Position numbers and translations under genes: made by a program. The notes under the pieces were generated by a model, which was given only the letters and a program-made list of their open reading frames with translations, was not told the origin of the DNA and did no database searches. Below are positions 10,503 through 23,549 of a stretch of DNA of 64,000 nt, one piece after another; the first letter of the stretch is position 1, and the number at the start of each line of letters is the position of its first letter. This DNA comes from Adenophora triphylla var. japonica (taxonomy: Eukaryota; Streptophyta; Magnoliopsida; Asterales; Campanulaceae). The DNA lies in NCBI GenBank assembly GCA_022495995.1, contig JAFEMH010002560.1, positions 186,001-250,000 on the forward strand, in the 5' to 3' direction.

Positions 10503-11481
10503 TGTTAATGCAGACTGTGGGTGTTACCACAGGTGCTATCACTGGCAGTTGGGTGTTACCCGAACTGGAATGAGTTGTAATTTAATAATTCTTTCTATAT
10601 TAATTTATATCCTAATGTCTAATATTATTTGCAAGATATATGTGTTTGTTGGTCCATATTTCAGGTTAATACATGGTTGGATTAATTGCTAAAGACAAGG
10701 AAGAAGTTGTTGAAGGAGTTATTCGTAAATGAAGATTTACGAATAAACTTTGCTTGGTCCATATTATTTGTTGATAAAAGGAAAACGTGGGAAGACCAAG
10801 TCTTGGAGTTGTTGCTGATTATTAGAAGAGTACAATGTCAAGAAAGCAAGATAGTACAAGGTGATAAAGCAAGGACTTGGGCTTCAAGATTTCGGTTGCT
10901 ACATTTAAAGGGAGTTGGCGCATGAAGAGGAATTCAAGCCAATAATATTCTCCACTCCTCTCACATGATCTGAAGGTCCAAGGCTGTTATTTTGGAGTAG
11001 CCTCCAAGGCATTTGAATGCTATAAATAGGCTAGGTGTGGTTCATTTGAAGTATGCCAAATACCGAATATCACACACACACACCTTAGCACAAGAGAGAC
11101 AAATTTCTTTGATTCGCATAATCCTTCCTCCCTTGTGATTCTAGCTTAAACACTGAGTGTTTAAGAGAGTGTTGGCTATGGATAGGATTCGTGCTTTGTC
11201 TCATTTAGTTCCATAGAGCATTATCATTGTATTAGCAATAGGAAACTTTCGGCTTTGTAATTGTTCTATATTGATTATAAAGTCTTCGCCATCTAGGCAC
11301 ACTCAAGTTATATATTTATATAACTTGAGAAAATTATATCTTGTGTTATTTATTTCCGCTGCACAAAGTTTTTACAAACTATTTAAATTGGTGTGTGTGT
11401 GTTGTCCATCAGTGTGTTATCCAAGGTGTTGGGTAACATCTACGGTAACATCTCTTTCCAGTGAAGCCATTGACAATTTCA
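10503..11481 (+). repeat. 3' LTR of the Sirevirus
   Basis: Direct repeat of 756-1726 with the same TGTTAATG start and CAATTTCA end; TATAAATA at 11021-11028. No poly(A) signal was assigned. Confidence 0.9.
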
Positions 11482-11515
11482 GGGATGACTCGTGACAAGG
11501 GGCACGAGTCATTCC
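11482..11515. repeat. Hairpin immediately after the Sirevirus LTR
   Basis: ATGACTCGTG, an 8-bp loop, then CACGAGTCAT: 10-bp perfect arms, extended imperfectly by GGG and TCCC. It abuts the last base of the 3' LTR. Confidence 0.75.
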
Positions 11516-13201
11516 CTTAAGCAGAAAATCAGAACTAGTTTGAAACATCAGCAAGGCTTGGAAAAATTCATTTTAGCCTTACCCATTCACCTCAAAACAC
11601 AACACCATATCCCTAACTTCAGTATAACACCTCCAAATTTGCCTCAAACCATTCCCACTCAACCAAAGACCTTTGGAAATCTTATTGACTTCTACTGCAC
11701 ATTTCTACCATAAGACTCTGACAAAGTTTCCCATACTCATATCCCTCCACCAACCACTTCTCAACAAGCTTATAGATTTTGGTATACACAACTTCATGAT
11801 ATCAAGAAGCCAGAGCTAAACGTTTGAATAAACCACATCCCTGTTGGGAAAATGGGCACAAGTCTTACCACTATTCACAAAACAATAATGTAGTCATTTT
11901 CATGATTGACAATGTGGGTAGGCCAACAAGTATATCTAATAGGATACACGAGGACTCCAATAAAGAGCTGCCAACAACAAGAGATCAGCACTACCGCAGT
12001 AAAGGTAGCTGATCACCTGAATTAACAGATATCCTTTCCCTCTCAACTGCTTTGTGCTTGCCACAAGAGCACTAGCCCAACCTTAGCATCATTTAGGTAC
12101 TAACATTTACATACTCGTGACCTTATGAAAAAAATCTCTCCAATTGTTATTGCTTCTTCAGACTTCCTTTTAAATCATTATTTGTGCTTGTAAGAAATCT
12201 TAAAGCTTGGGTAAAACTAAGAATATAACAACACTTTTATCCTGCACTAGGAATATAGGAATACTGATATAAGAAAAGGAATGACTGAAAATCTTTCATC
12301 AAAAATCCAATGCAACTGAACAAAAGAAAATACTATTCACCAAGTACTCTATCAGTTATGTGTAAAGATGAAAGTCAATTTCCAATGTCTAAAGTCAATA
12401 TAATCTCTATTGTTCTTCAATAAATCTTCCAATTCAAAGAGACTTAAACTTACACTTTTACCTCAAACTAAAACCACCATACCAACACTTCATTATACTC
12501 ATCCCAAGTCCATTTCAATTCATTCCTACTCAAGAAAAATGATCAATTACCACATGCAACATGTATATTCCATAAATCTAACTTCAAACATCAAATGAGC
12601 ATGCATTGAAGGAAAAATATAATAACTTACTCCCAAAATAATACGAAAATGTGAAAACTTTAATCGGATGTAAATGATCTACTCCGCTTCCCAAATATTT
12701 AGACGCAGACGGGTCGAAGAACGGACAAAAGATGAATTTATGGTGGATTTTTCTTTTAAATGAAAACCTAAGGTTGAGAAATGGAGAAGAACAGAGGATA
12801 CGAAAATGTTGCTGAGGTTTTTGATCTCCTTGAATTAGGAAGCTTCAACTTGAGGATATACATTAACTTATTTTCATTTAGGCTCCTTGAATTGAGTTAT
12901 TGAAAATAAATGTCTTAAGTTTTAATCTTTACTCTTTAACACCTCAATATATTATAGGTTTTTAATTAAATTTCAACAATTACTACTTTGGCTACACAAC
13001 TCCTATTAGATTTATTTAGACATTAAATAATTAAATTTAATTTATTAACATAGTTAAAAATGTCAACTAAATTATTCAAAATGTAAAACTAACACATAAT
13101 TACCATAAACAAAATGCGAAGCATTAAATGATATGCAACGCATGCCATAAATACTAGTTCAAGCATGCATCAAAATAATGCCTAGGTTTAGGGTCGTGAC
13201 A
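11516..13201. other. Unassigned AT-rich stretch, no gene seen
   Basis: Only short frames under 75 codons with no recognisable domain. The section to about 12600 has a near-random composition with CA/CT-rich patches; 12900-13100 is strongly AT-rich. It ends abruptly where homology to the non-autonomous Athila-like LTR begins (13202). Confidence 0.5.
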
Positions 13202-13862
13202 TTAGGGGTCCTTTATATATTAGCAGGGAGGAGTGATTCCTGATTTACAATCAAAATAGGTCAATTTCCTGGTAAAATTAGGATTCTGTCAAAATCCGTC
13301 ACAAATTCTATAGCAAAATCTGTTTAAAACACCTTTTAAATCTGTGACGGACAAAATTCGTCATTAATTTTCGTCAGAAACCCTTGGCCAGCCATGGGCG
13401 CGGCCACTCGGCCATGTGCTGCGTAGTCGCCCTGTTTTTCTACAAAAATGGCGCGGTCGCTCAGCCTGCGGCACGGTCGCTCCATTCATGGCCCTATTTC
13501 CTCGGCCACGACCTTGTTTTCTCGACTGCTCTTGGCTCATGCCTTGGCCCCATTTTCTTCGCCACGGCCTTGCACTTGGCCGGTCAGGCTAAAATTCTAG
13601 TTGTAGCCCCTTCTTTTCCACTGTATTGGAATTTGGCCCCTGAACTTTATAATGCCAGTTTACTCCCTTATTTTTCATAATTGCAATTTGGTCCCTAAAC
13701 TTCTAAAATAATTTTTTTATCCTCCATTTTCTTCCTAACTGCATTTCAACCCCTTTACTTTCAAAACACTAACAAAACACAATAAATTTCCAAGGTTTTG
13801 ATTTTTGAGCACCAAATAAGCTAGGAAACATATATTTTGGATGGGTAAAACCACATCCATCA
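13202..13862 (-). repeat. Truncated 3' LTR of non-autonomous element
   Basis: Homologous to 18583-18689 at its start and ends in ATCCATCA next to the polypurine complement. Bases 13385-13590 are GC-rich with repeated CGCGGCC and CGCGGTCGCT words, comparable to the palindrome-rich segment of the Athila LTR. Confidence 0.65.
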
Positions 13863-15757
<1,895 letters not shown>

Positions 15758-16426
15758 CTAATCATCATTGTGAACATCCCCACTCTCCTTCTTCTCACCA
15801 CCCTCTAGAGTAAACACAAACTCATCAATGACTTGATCATGCCATCTTTCATCCACAATCTCCACTTTCTCCATACACCAACTTGAACTATCACAAGGTA
15901 ATTCGTTCTTAGAGTCATAATTGGAGATTTCATTGACAAAATTCTCCTTTGTGTTCTCCAAAAGTTGCCTTTCTTGTAGTGGTGATAAATCATTAAAGTA
16001 GCACGGCTTACACGTTGTATCATAAGCTACCACTTCCTCATTATTGTTCAATGTCAAAATCAGGGTTGAAGGTTGCTCTTCAGTTTGTAGTGAAGATGGA
16101 TCATATGATGGCTCATAAGGTGGCTCATACATTGACTCCTGTCTGTTACAAGCCTGGTTTGAATGTTTTTCCCACACTTGATTATATAAATTAGGGAAAT
16201 AATCATATTGTGGTTGCCATGTCTGGAAAGAGACCCTTTCCTGTACCTGTGGCAAATACTCAGGGAAATATGTCCTATTCGGACAATTAGTAGTAGTATG
16301 ATAATAAACACAAGAATTAGTACATGCCTCTTGAACATTATAATTAACAATATTTCTTTGTGCGGCAAGAATGACTAATTTTTTAGATAAATCGCCTAGT
16401 TGTCTGCTCACTTCTAGATATGCCAA
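15758..16426 (-). CDS. Gag-derived ORF of the non-autonomous element
   Basis: 222 codons on the minus strand, beginning about 170 bp downstream of the primer site in the element's own sense. The N-terminus (LEVSRQLGDLSKKL) resembles a short coiled coil. Residues ~38-90 (CVYYHTTTNCPN, FPEYL, FQTWQP, YNQVW) line up with the zinc-knuckle and following region of the Athila gag at 51100-51265 (CVICNVNSHDIMGC, FPEFL, FQPRV, YNPGW), but most zinc ligands are lost. The C-terminal half is acidic and not recognised. Likely a decayed gag relic kept because it is open; whether it is translated is unknown. Confidence 0.5.
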   Translation of the reverse strand: MAYLEVSRQLGDLSKKLVILAAQRNIVNYNVQEACTNSCVYYHTTTNCPNRTYFPEYLPQVQERVSFQTWQPQYDYFPNLYNQVWEKHSNQACNRQESMYEPPYEPSYDPSSLQTEEQPSTLILTLNNNEEVVAYDTTCKPCYFNDLSPLQERQLLENTKENFVNEISNYDSKNELPCDSSSWCMEKVEIVDERWHDQVIDEFVFTLEGGEKKESGDVHNDD

Positions 16427-16593
16427 TTTATCATCGATGCTTATTTCATAAATCCCTCAAAAGTATCTCACACCTTAATTTTAAACAACTAAAAAAAAGA
16501 AAATAATAAACGAAAACTATTTACACTACAAAGAAAATAAAAAAAGAAAATTATTTACAATACACTAACAAAATTAACTTGTTCTAACACAAG

Positions 16594-16611
16594 TCCCCGG
16601 CAACGGCGCTA
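16594..16611 (-). promoter_or_regulatory. Primer-binding site, tRNA-Asp type
   Basis: On the minus strand TAGCGCCGTTGCCGGGGA, one base from the full complement of the 3' end of plant tRNA-Asp(GUC). It lies 6 bp inside the LTR at 16618. Confidence 0.8.
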
Positions 16612-17405
16612 AAAACTTGATGCAGGAAATCTTCCTCTTATTATAAATACCTAGCAAGTGCACTAGTTACAAATGTAGTAATATGCACAAAGCAAGGGTC
16701 GAATCCACAGATACGAGTGTGGAACAAGTTTATTTTATTAATGCAAGAAGTAAGAAAAAGGGGTTTTGATTTGTTTGATTATTAATCCTAAAAAAGCAAG
16801 AAATAAAGCAAATTAAAGAAATCAAGGAGACAAGAGATTCATGGATTGGGTATCATAACAATTGTCTATTTATGCTTTTTAAATCAGGTAAAAAGAATTC
16901 AATCTCATTATTGGATTCATTTACAAAAATCTAGAATTAATATGTTAGTATCTTTCGTGAAGTCGATAAAAACATTAAAACCATAATATCTATATCTTGT
17001 TTATATATTCCGTGAAGTCAATATAAACATTCTAAAGATTCAGTTAAAACACACAATATTATAAGAATCTAGATTCATTGATTTCAGTTTATTAATCAAT
17101 TAAATTCATTCTTCTCAACAATGGTAAACGTATAAATCATCTATATAGGTGAAACGATTTATACCAAAATAAATTCAATGGTCAAAAGTATTTTAATCAT
17201 ACAACTGAAGCCAAATAATAATATTAAAGAATGTTGAGAATAACAAGAATAAGAAAGAGATAGGAAGAATTAAAATCCTAGTATAAAGATCCAATTGTTA
17301 CTTATCTCAATCCATTAATCAAATAAATTTAGACTCAAAGGGCCATTAAAATTAAATAATAAAAAGCTTGAATTAAAACTTCAATCTTATAAAGAAACCT
17401 ACACT

Positions 17406-18520
17406 CAGCGGCGGATTCACTTAGAGGCCAAAGTGGGCCATGGCCAACACTCAGTTAAAAATAAAAATAAAAATTAATGTTCTGGTCAAAGAAGTCAAGC
17501 AAATTAGAAACACACAAAATCAAACCCAAGCCACACACAAACTAAGCAGAAAACAATTATGTGCTATGCCCTCATCTTCACCTACGCAATCGACATATGC
17601 GATCATCGAAATTCGTCGATCTCTAAGTCTGATGCCTTCTTGTTCGCTCTTTATTTCTCTCTCGTTATCTTTCTGTCCTTCTTCTCCGGTTCTCCTACTG
17701 CTCTCTCCTTAAAACCTCCAAAATTTTCATTCTTCTTGATTTGATTACTGCTCAAAAAGCCAAGGTAATTCAAAATTCATTTCAATTTTGTTTTTTGATT
17801 GTGTATTACATCGATTACAATGAGTAATTTTAGATATATTTGGTGATAAAATTTTAGGGATTTGATCATCAGTTTATAACTATCTTGGGTTTCTTTTGAG
17901 TTTTTTTTTTTTAATTATACTCAAGTTTCTAATTTTGATGGTCAATTTTGTGATTTTAGGGTTACTTAGAGATGATTGTTAAGGGGTAACTGAGCTTCAA
18001 ACATCCTTCAGATTCTGAAAAAAGAAAAGGTACATCTCATCCTATTAGAAATACACCTTATTATTTTTAGAATTTATTTTCACCTTGGTAGGATTTCTAT
18101 ATTGCCTATTTTATGTGATAATATGTTCTATAACATTCTGATTTCTATAGACTTTATCAATTTTTTGTGTTTAAATCTTTGCTACAACATTTTATTTTGT
18201 TTATTTTGTCATTCTTATTATTACAATAGTAATCGAGGCGATGAAAATATTTTTCAAGCCGATTAATTGTGAAGAGCAATCACAGTCATTTGTTCAAGCA
18301 TCTGAATTTAAAGTTCAATCAGCTGCTTGTCACAAAGCCAAAGTTCTAGCCTATCATTCTGTTAGTTGTTTGCAATGTGAAATATAATTAGTAGTGGAAT
18401 CCAAAATAGTAGTTTTTTTTTAATCCAGAGTAGTAATTTTTTTTCCCTTGTCTTGCAACAAAAATCAGTCCCCAAAATTTTTTTGGCCCACACTAACATA
18501 ACTTCCTGGATCCGCCACTG
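17406..18520. mobile_element. Non-autonomous hAT element with 8-bp target duplication
   Basis: Ends are CAGCGGCGGATTCA and, on the other strand, CAGTGGCGGATCCA, matching hAT-type terminal repeats. It is flanked by an exact 8-bp duplication CCTACACT at 17398-17405 and 18521-18528, the hAT signature. The 1115-bp interior has a CT-rich leader (17560-17720) and intron-like T-rich DNA, then a short ATG frame. It looks like an internally deleted derivative of a transposase-bearing element. Confidence 0.85.
18241..18387 (+). pseudogene. Short ORF in hAT element, possible transposase start
   Basis: 48 codons beginning MKIFFKP, with Cys at codons 10, 34, 44 and 47 and stop TAA at 18385-18387. It follows a T-rich intron-like stretch ending TTACAATAG. 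The position, after leader plus intron in an element of hAT type, fits the beginning of a transposase whose remainder was deleted; no domain is complete enough to prove it. Confidence 0.3.
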
Positions 18521-18689
18521 CCTACACTATGTATTAAGGGAGGTAGATGATAGGAGATATCAGAACAAAAACAAAAACTAGTTTAGGGGTCCTTTATATA
18601 GTAAAAGGGAGGAGCGATTCCTGATTTATAGCCAAAATAGGTCAATTTCCTAGTCAAAGTAGGATTCTGTCAAAATCCGTCACAAATTC

Positions 18690-19935
18690 TGTTGGTGTTA
18701 TGCCCTAGGCCTATGGTTGATAGACTCATGTGTTGAAATTATTTATTATTATATGAAATGTTCATTATTTGCATAGAGATGCACATTAAATTTATAGGTA
18801 CTTGTTAGAGAACAAGTGACTGGACTTGACCCGTATGAGATTTATGTCATGGTCAAATGTCATAATTAAATCTCATATGATCACTTCATTTAGTTCCTAG
18901 ACCTGAGACTATCATGACCTTACATATGATGAAAGTCATGTTTGATTTTAGTCAAACGGTATCTTAACACGATATCTATAAAGGCTAATTTTGGCATGAT
19001 CGGATTCATGATGGGAAGGATGATAAGTCAAGATGAAATTTGTCCCTCGGAAGAGAGATGTTTTGCTTGGGCCTCTCGATGAGTAATAATGATGAAAGTG
19101 TATGGCCATACCCCAATACGATTGGATTATCATTATACTCAAGATCGAGAAAGCATTGAACAAAGTACAAGTTGACGTAGACCATGACTTGTGTTCAATA
19201 TAACATCGTGAGACAAAGGGAGAAATGGAAGTGTACCATTGGAAACGTGAACTCTTACGTTATATTATTTGGATAGACATAACGGCTTGCTAGAGTCCGC
19301 TTATGTCTTATGAGGGTCGATATGATCGAGCTCATTGCCAACATAATATAATCATATTCGGTCACACACAATTAGAATGAATTTTATAAACCAAGGGAAG
19401 AATGATTGAGAACTCCTACTTGACCATGTATGGTCGTGCGACACATCAAGGCTATATGCCCCGTGTGGTCGTGCGACACAATATGTCCTGAGGCGGTTTG
19501 ACAGACTTGTTTCCTAATTTGATTAGGACTCTAATATGGATACTAATGTAGTATAAATATGAGAGTCTGTCAACCCTAATGAGTTAGCCGAAATTTAGAA
19601 AAAGAAAACACAATATTCTCAACATTCTTCCAAGGTTTTTGATCTAGCAATCTTCAAGAAGAGTTCTTGGATTCATTCAAAGGTGTGGATACCGAAAGAG
19701 GGTCTTAGCTCGTTCATCGATCAAGGCCTAGAGTTCAAGCAATCTGAAGAACGAAGTTTGTGATTTGAAATCACATTATTGAATCGTTCGATAGCTCAAG
19801 AACGGAAAGCATTCAAAGGTTGGTTACATCTATCTCATAGGATTCAATTTAATTGTATAGAACGGATCCTAGGCTCTTGGGTTTTTGTTATTTAGATGCT
19901 TAATTCCGCTGCGCATGGACCCATAAAACCCAACA
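18690..19935 (+). repeat. 5' LTR of second Copia element
   Basis: Begins TGTTGG and ends CCAACA (perfect 6-bp inverted ends), immediately followed by the primer site. TATAAATA at 19552-19559. Contains two GTCGTGCGACA imperfect palindromes near 19432 and 19465, and further ones occur in the leader. Confidence 0.85.
19552..19559 (+). promoter_or_regulatory. TATA box of second Copia LTR
   Basis: TATAAATA, about 380 bp before the LTR end. Confidence 0.6.
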
Positions 19936-19936
19936 G

Positions 19937-19949
19937 TGGTATCAGAGCC
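19937..19949 (+). promoter_or_regulatory. Primer-binding site, tRNA-iMet type
   Basis: TGGTATCAGAGCC, an exact 13-base complement of the plant initiator tRNA-Met 3' end, one base after the LTR. Confidence 0.9.
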
Positions 19950-21335
19950 CCGTTCGTATCATTAAGTTTAGATTAACATGCTAGAAAAGTTATATAAATT
20001 GTTTATATGTTCTTTTGCATGTTTGGTATGCGATGGATTGATTGTTTTTGAAACAATATGCCTAAGTCGTATTCTATTGATATTGAATTAAATCTGTTAA
20101 AAGTCGTTTGCATGATTTAATTGCTCTGTGATTTAGAATTGATTAAATTCTGCAAAATCTGCATCTGGCTTCATTGTGTCATGTGACATAGAAGGTCTAT
20201 GTCATGCGACAGATCAAGGCTGATGGCATCTCTTGGTCGTGCGACATATCGTGACTCTGTGAGTCTATGTCACGCGACAAATCTTGCCCAATCTAGACAG
20301 AATCTGTTTGTTGAACAATCCTGCTAATTTGTGAATGTGTTTTACAATCTGATATGTTTAAGTATTAATCTGGATGCTATAAATTAATGGAAGTTAAGTT
20401 TATAGGGCTACGCCAGATTAATCTAAGGTTTATGCATGCTTAATTGTTTAAAATATGATTTTATTAATTGTTGCGATGCATGATCTATGTTCTTACATGC
20501 TAAGAATTTTAATTAGAAGTTTAGTTGAAACATGATATCATAATTTCCTAATTGTTTAGATTTAAACATTAAGATTTTGGTCTATGATTGTTTATGAGAA
20601 ACAAGTCATATTACGCAAGATTTAAAAGGAAATTGATTGTTTATAAAAGGTAGTGATTATGTTGCCAAATCAGAGCTGATTTCTGATTGTGCATGTCTAG
20701 GAAAGTTCTGACAAAGGAGAGATTTGGTACTTAAGTAGTCCTTGTGGCTCACCTATCTTCCTGGGAACTTACCTGGTGCACAGTTATGACTATCTTTGCT
20801 GATGTGCTTATAATCTACTTTTAAGAACCTTCATTTAACTTTTAAGTTCTTTATGCCAATTCATGATTAAAACACTTGAGACCATTCGGATAGTTTTGGG
20901 TGGGCTTGCCATAGCAAGGTACTTTGATTCTATTCGTATGCGAGCAAGATGTGGAAATGGTGATTCCTATATATTTAAAGTGAATGAACTTAATTGGGTT
21001 ATCAAAACGGTTTTGGACCCAAGGCATAAGATGAGATTAAAATACGCTTAGACATATGATGTCTTGAATAAATCTAATAAAAGATCTAAGAGTCATATAT
21101 GTGATATGATTGATGATTCTACCTAATTAATTTAATTTTGGGCGGTTTGCCATAGCAAACTTGAAATTAAATTAAAGTTGGATCTTAGCCCATTAAATGT
21201 ATATTATGCTTATTTGCATTGGAAGGTGTATAATTTAGTGGGAGCATTTATGTGTTATAAATGCATTATACTTTTCATATAATATGTGTTACTCATATGT
21301 GCTCATATTTTATGCATATCTTTTTTGTAGAATAA
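19950..21335 (+). other. Leader of second Copia element
   Basis: Non-coding, T-rich. Includes four TGTCRYGYGACA-like imperfect palindromes around 20177-20282 and two copies of a GCCATAGCAA word (20908, 21148) preceded by GGGCGG or GGTGGG. No domain-bearing frame. Confidence 0.6.
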
Positions 21336-23549
21336 ATGGCATCAAACAATAATCATCTGTCACTGCGATCTGTCCTTGAGAAGGAAAAGTTGGAAGAGAA
21401 CGGTACAAACTATATGGATTGGATCCGTAGCGTGAGAATTGTTCTCAGGCAAGAGGAGAAATTGTACGTTCTCGAGGAACCTATTCCACCTGAACCTGCT
21501 GCCAATGCTACTAGGGCAGTGAGGGACCAATATCTGAAGCACAAGCGTGATTCTACTAATGTTTGTTGCCTCATGCTCTCCGCCATGTGCAAGAGCCTTC
21601 AAAAGGATCTTGAGCACTTGGGGACAGTTGATCTAAACAATCGACTGATGGAAATGTTCCAAGTAAAAGCTAGGCAAGAAAGGTACAACACAGTCAAGGC
21701 CCTAACCTTATGCAAGATGAGTGAAGGGCAAGCTGTTGGTCCTCATGCTTTAAAGATGAAGGGCCACATCGAGCATGTTGAAAGGCTCAGTTTTCCGATT
21801 AGCCAAGAGTTGGCTACTGACTTGATATTGAATTCATTACCCGAAGGTTTTAGTAATTTTATAATGAACTATAACATGGGGAACATGAATAGAAACCTTT
21901 CCGAGCTTGTTCAAATGTTGAACACTGCGGAAACCAATATCGTCAAAAGGAGAACTGCCGATCAAGTGTTGATGGTTAACAAGGGGAAGGGTTTCAAGGG
22001 TAAAGGAAAGGCAAAGGTTGCTAATCCTAAGGCAAATGTTGCCAAACCCAAAGAGGCTACCAAAGCCAAAGAGGCTAAGCTCAAGTCCCAAGAGGACGCA
22101 GTCTGCTTCCATTGCAATGAGATTGGTCATTGGAGGAGAAACTGCACAAAATACAAGGAAGCACTGAAGAAGAGCAAAGGAGTTGCTTCGACTTCAGGTA
22201 TCTTTGTTATAGATATATTCCTATCTACTTCTAGTTCTTGGGTATTGGATACCGGATGTGGAACTCACATTTGTCTAAATGTGCAGGGTCTAAAGAACAG
22301 AAGGATGCTTGAGGAAGGTGAAGTGGACCTACGTGTGGGGAATGGAGCAAGAGTTGTTGCATTAGCTGTAGGAACTTATGAAGTTACTTTACCTAGTGGA
22401 CTAATACTTGTTTTGAACAATTGTTATTACGTTCCAGCTTTAAGTAGGAATATTATTTCGATTTCCTGTTTGGATAATGAAGGTTTTAATTTTCTTATAT
22501 GTGATAAGAAATTTTCTATTTACAAGAGTGATATGCATTATTGTACTGCTATTTCATTCAATGGCCTTTACATCCTTGATGTTGAAAATCGTGATAATGA
22601 TGTCTATAACATTAACCAGAAATCTAAACCCAATGATGTAAACCACACTTACTTATGGCATTGTCGTCTTGGCCATATAAATGAGAAACGCATTTCCAAA
22701 CTCTACAAAGATGGATTTTTGGACTCACATGATTATGAATCATATGAGACATGCGAATCTTGTTTACTTGGCAAGATGACCAAGGACCCATTTACCAAAA
22801 CCGGTGAAAGGGCGGGCGACTTATTAGGACTCATACATACCGATGTATGTGGGTCTATGAGTAGCGATGCTAGGGGAGGATTTCGGTACTTCATAACATT
22901 CACTGATGATTATAGTAGATTTGGATATGTTTATCTAATGAAACATAAAAGTGAATCGTTTGAGATATTTCGAATATTTCAAAATGAGGTGCAAAATCAA
23001 TTTGGCAAAACTATTAAAGCACTCCGATCCGATCGAGGTGGCGAATATTTGAGCCAAGAATTTGACAGTCATCTTAAGAGTTGTGGAATCGTTTCAGAAC
23101 TCTCTCCACCCGAAACACCACAATGGAATGGTGTGTCTGAAAGGAGGAATAGAACTTTGTTGGACATGGTTCGTTCTATGATGAGTCAAGTTGAGCTTCC
23201 TGTATCCTTTTGGGGACATGCACTAGAAACTGCTGCTTTCACCATAAACAGAGTTCCTACCAAATCGGTTCAAAAGACCCCATATGAGATGTGGCATGGA
23301 AGAAAACCTAGTTTGTCTTTCATGAAGATTTGGGGTTGCAATGCATATGTCAAGAAGTTAACTTCCAACAAGCTAGCACCCAAGTCTGATAAATGTGTTT
23401 TCGTGGGTTATCCTAAGGAAACTAAAGGATACTATTTCTACAACCGAAACGAGAACAAAATGTTTGTTGCTCGAAATGGTACTTTCTTAGAAAAGGAGTT
23501 TCTTCTCAAAGGAACCAGTGGGAGTAAAATAGATCTCGAAGAAATTTGA
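21336..23549 (+). CDS. Copia gag-protease-integrase polyprotein
   Basis: 737 codons from the ATG at 21336. Gag occupies residues 1-240 with a Lys/Ala-rich end. CCHC knuckle (CFHCNEIGHWRRNC) at 257-270. Protease Asp-Thr-Gly at 305. Integrase HHCC begins at LWHCRLGH and ends CESCLLGK. The DDE triad is Asp503 (HTDVCG), Asp566 (RSDRGGEY) and Glu602 (GVSERRNR) with 35 residues between the last two. The GKKK-type C-terminal fold features (KCVFVGYP) follow. The frame stops at TGA 23547-23549, but the same frame continues into RT, so this is a single nonsense change in an otherwise open polyprotein. This is the best-preserved pol region in the window. Confidence 0.9.
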   Translation: MASNNNHLSLRSVLEKEKLEENGTNYMDWIRSVRIVLRQEEKLYVLEEPIPPEPAANATRAVRDQYLKHKRDSTNVCCLMLSAMCKSLQKDLEHLGTVDLNNRLMEMFQVKARQERYNTVKALTLCKMSEGQAVGPHALKMKGHIEHVERLSFPISQELATDLILNSLPEGFSNFIMNYNMGNMNRNLSELVQMLNTAETNIVKRRTADQVLMVNKGKGFKGKGKAKVANPKANVAKPKEATKAKEAKLKSQEDAVCFHCNEIGHWRRNCTKYKEALKKSKGVASTSGIFVIDIFLSTSSSWVLDTGCGTHICLNVQGLKNRRMLEEGEVDLRVGNGARVVALAVGTYEVTLPSGLILVLNNCYYVPALSRNIISISCLDNEGFNFLICDKKFSIYKSDMHYCTAISFNGLYILDVENRDNDVYNINQKSKPNDVNHTYLWHCRLGHINEKRISKLYKDGFLDSHDYESYETCESCLLGKMTKDPFTKTGERAGDLLGLIHTDVCGSMSSDARGGFRYFITFTDDYSRFGYVYLMKHKSESFEIFRIFQNEVQNQFGKTIKALRSDRGGEYLSQEFDSHLKSCGIVSELSPPETPQWNGVSERRNRTLLDMVRSMMSQVELPVSFWGHALETAAFTINRVPTKSVQKTPYEMWHGRKPSLSFMKIWGCNAYVKKLTSNKLAPKSDKCVFVGYPKETKGYYFYNRNENKMFVARNGTFLEKEFLLKGTSGSKIDLEEI

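Larger units (their letters stand above)
756..11481 (+). mobile_element. Sirevirus-type Copia LTR retrotransposon, decayed
   Basis: Complete layout: 5' LTR (756-1726), primer-binding site, gag, protease, integrase, reverse transcriptase, RNase H, a long spacer, an env-like ORF, polypurine tract and 3' LTR (10503-11481). Assignment to the Sirevirus (SIRE) lineage rests on the Copia domain order PR-IN-RT-RH, a long gag with two CCHC knuckles separated by an extended variable region, and an extra ORF between pol and the 3' LTR matching the plant env-like / putative plant transposon domain. Several frameshifts and an in-frame stop make it non-functional. The 5-bp flanks (GTAGG left, GGGAT right) do not match, so no target duplication remains. 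Confidence 0.9.
16618..18689 (-). repeat. 5' LTR of non-autonomous element, interrupted twice
   Basis: Begins TGATGCAGGAAATC (plus-strand reading) next to the primer site. Split by a hAT element at 17406-18520. After base 18689 the LTR is cut by the TGTTGG start of a Copia LTR. Without the hAT the surviving part is about 950 bp; together with the 560 bp seen only in the left copy this implies a ~1.5 kb LTR. Confidence 0.65.
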
